A stretch of 64,000 nucleotides of DNA from Vibrio profundi (GTDB lineage: Bacteria; Pseudomonadota; Gammaproteobacteria; Enterobacterales; Vibrionaceae). The DNA lies in assembly GCF_005281835.1 (NCBI RefSeq), contig NZ_RZIS01000003.1, forward strand, positions 248,001 to 312,000, in the 5' to 3' direction. Positions 63,283 through 64,000 of the stretch are shown one piece after another (the stretch's first letter is position 1; every line of letters begins with the position of its first letter). The position numbers and the translations under genes are program-made. Below the pieces are notes generated by a model. The model did not search any database, had not been told where the DNA came from, and worked only from the letters and a program-made list of their open reading frames with translations.

Positions 63283-64000
63283 TTGAAAAGGTTATTGCTT
63301 GTTCTATTGCTACTGAGTTTTACCTCACTGTTTGTTGGGGTTAGCGATGTTTCACTGGCGGCGATCGTCGCCGGTGATACTCAAGCGATAGAACTACTCT
63401 TCACTAGCCGATTCCCACGGCTACTTTCCATTCTTTTAGCGGGCGCTGGGTTAAGTATTGCTGGTTTGATCATGCAGCAAATTAGCCAAAACCGTTTTGC
63501 AGCCCCTTCAACTTCAGGAACCATCGAATGTGCGATGTTGGGCTATGTACTTAGCCTAGTGATTTTTGGTCATGGTGAAAACTTATGGCTCATTTTCGGT
63601 GTATCTATGCTTGGCACGTTGGTGTTCGTTCAATTCATTAGCCGTATTCAATTTAAAAACGCAGTTTTTGTGCCCTTAATCGGGATAGTTTTCGGTAATG
63701 TCGTTGACTCGATGGCCAATTTTATCGCGTTTAAATACGATGCGGTTCAGAACTTATCCGGATGGACTGTCGCGAACTTCGCCAATATTTTAAGTGGTGA
63801 CTTCGAGTTACTGTTTATCGCTGTACCTGTTTCCATTCTCAGTTATCTGTACGCAACGCGAATCTCGGCAGTGGGTATGGGTAAAGATTTTGCAACTAAC
63901 CTTGGCCTGAACTATCAGCAAGTGTTGATTATTGGCGTGGTGCTAGTGTCGGTAATGGCCGCAAGCGTTGTAATGATCGTTGGCGAATTACCTTTCTTAG
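63283..64000 (+). CDS. vctD: VctD-like FecCD-family iron-siderophore permease (partial)
   Basis: The reading frame runs to the window edge (239 complete codons). It starts with a TTG, with AGAGG 6 bases upstream and no good ATG. The start MKRLLLVLLLLSF is a membrane helix, and LFTSRFPRLLSILLAGAGLSIAGLIMQQISQNRFAAPSTSGTIE is the conserved FecCD block between the first helices. Six or more helices follow. With the vctP-type gene it should continue into a second permease and ATPase to the right. Confidence 0.9.
   Translation, partial: MKRLLLVLLLLSFTSLFVGVSDVSLAAIVAGDTQAIELLFTSRFPRLLSILLAGAGLSIAGLIMQQISQNRFAAPSTSGTIECAMLGYVLSLVIFGHGENLWLIFGVSMLGTLVFVQFISRIQFKNAVFVPLIGIVFGNVVDSMANFIAFKYDAVQNLSGWTVANFANILSGDFELLFIAVPVSILSYLYATRISAVGMGKDFATNLGLNYQQVLIIGVVLVSVMAASVVMIVGELPFL

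Overview
The window looks like chromosomal DNA of a marine Vibrio (Gammaproteobacteria). I infer this from a VctP/VctD-type siderophore uptake pair, a NorR/Hmp nitric-oxide module, glpF-glpK, a compatible-solute (BCCT) carrier, many c-di-GMP/two-component signalling proteins, moderate-to-low GC by eye, and short convergent genes separated by strong intrinsic terminators. The mix of accessory and regulatory genes would suit the smaller Vibrio chromosome, but that is inference. No rRNA, tRNA, CRISPR array, insertion sequence or prophage was recognised.

Layout. 1-208: tail of an unidentified gene and a terminator. 209-2427 (-): three-gene envelope operon (BamA/TamA-like barrel, small barrel, glycine-zipper protein). 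2637-8269: BCCT transporter, an unusually long RluA-family pseudouridine synthase, a CPBP protease and an outer-membrane protein. 8552-11019: LysR regulator facing a HlyD-type adaptor/inner-membrane protein pair. 11204-12949: a winged-helix/transmembrane/EAL fusion with a CRP-like site upstream. 13630-15389: ene-reductase divergent from a TetR regulator, with three TTGAA/TTCAA dyads between them. 15572-19970: operon of response regulator, MHYT-PAS histidine kinase and REC-HDOD regulator. 20294-27611: small accessory genes (two epimerases, three GNATs, a GDCCVxC protein, a MerR regulator with CMD protein, an NTF2-like protein, a hexapeptide acyltransferase). 27699-37083: GST, U32 (RlhA-like) protein, EamA transporter, ABC exporter, macrodomain protein, and a CurA-GST pair controlled by a TetR protein with two identical operators. 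37334-43415: secreted subtilase, a gutted M16-like protein with an upstream mini-ORF, FKBP, DsbA-like lipoprotein, OmpA-like lipoprotein, a 51-aa secreted peptide, glutaredoxin. 43550-46675: norR and hmp divergent around a dense regulatory region. 46834-51691: CHASE4-HAMP-PAS protein with no output domain, TDT transporter, a gap with an orphan plus-strand terminator, CobW-family GTPase, lipoprotein. 51958-57848: lipoprotein, DEAD-box helicase, LysE exporter, a stand-alone TIR-like protein, hybrid histidine kinase. 58519-64000: glpF-glpK, small membrane protein, DUF4136 lipoprotein, Fur-box-controlled siderophore uptake genes running off the end.

The common thread is stress sensing: electrophile/redox response (NemA, CurA, GSTs, MerR and TetR switches), nitric-oxide detoxification (NorR/Hmp), c-di-GMP and two-component signalling, and nutrient uptake (glycerol, iron, compatible solutes). 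The most unusual items are the DNA-binding-EAL membrane fusion, the TIR-like orphan, the internally deleted M16 protein, the paired MerR-type promoters (one driving a 49-aa membrane peptide), and the norR-hmp control region.
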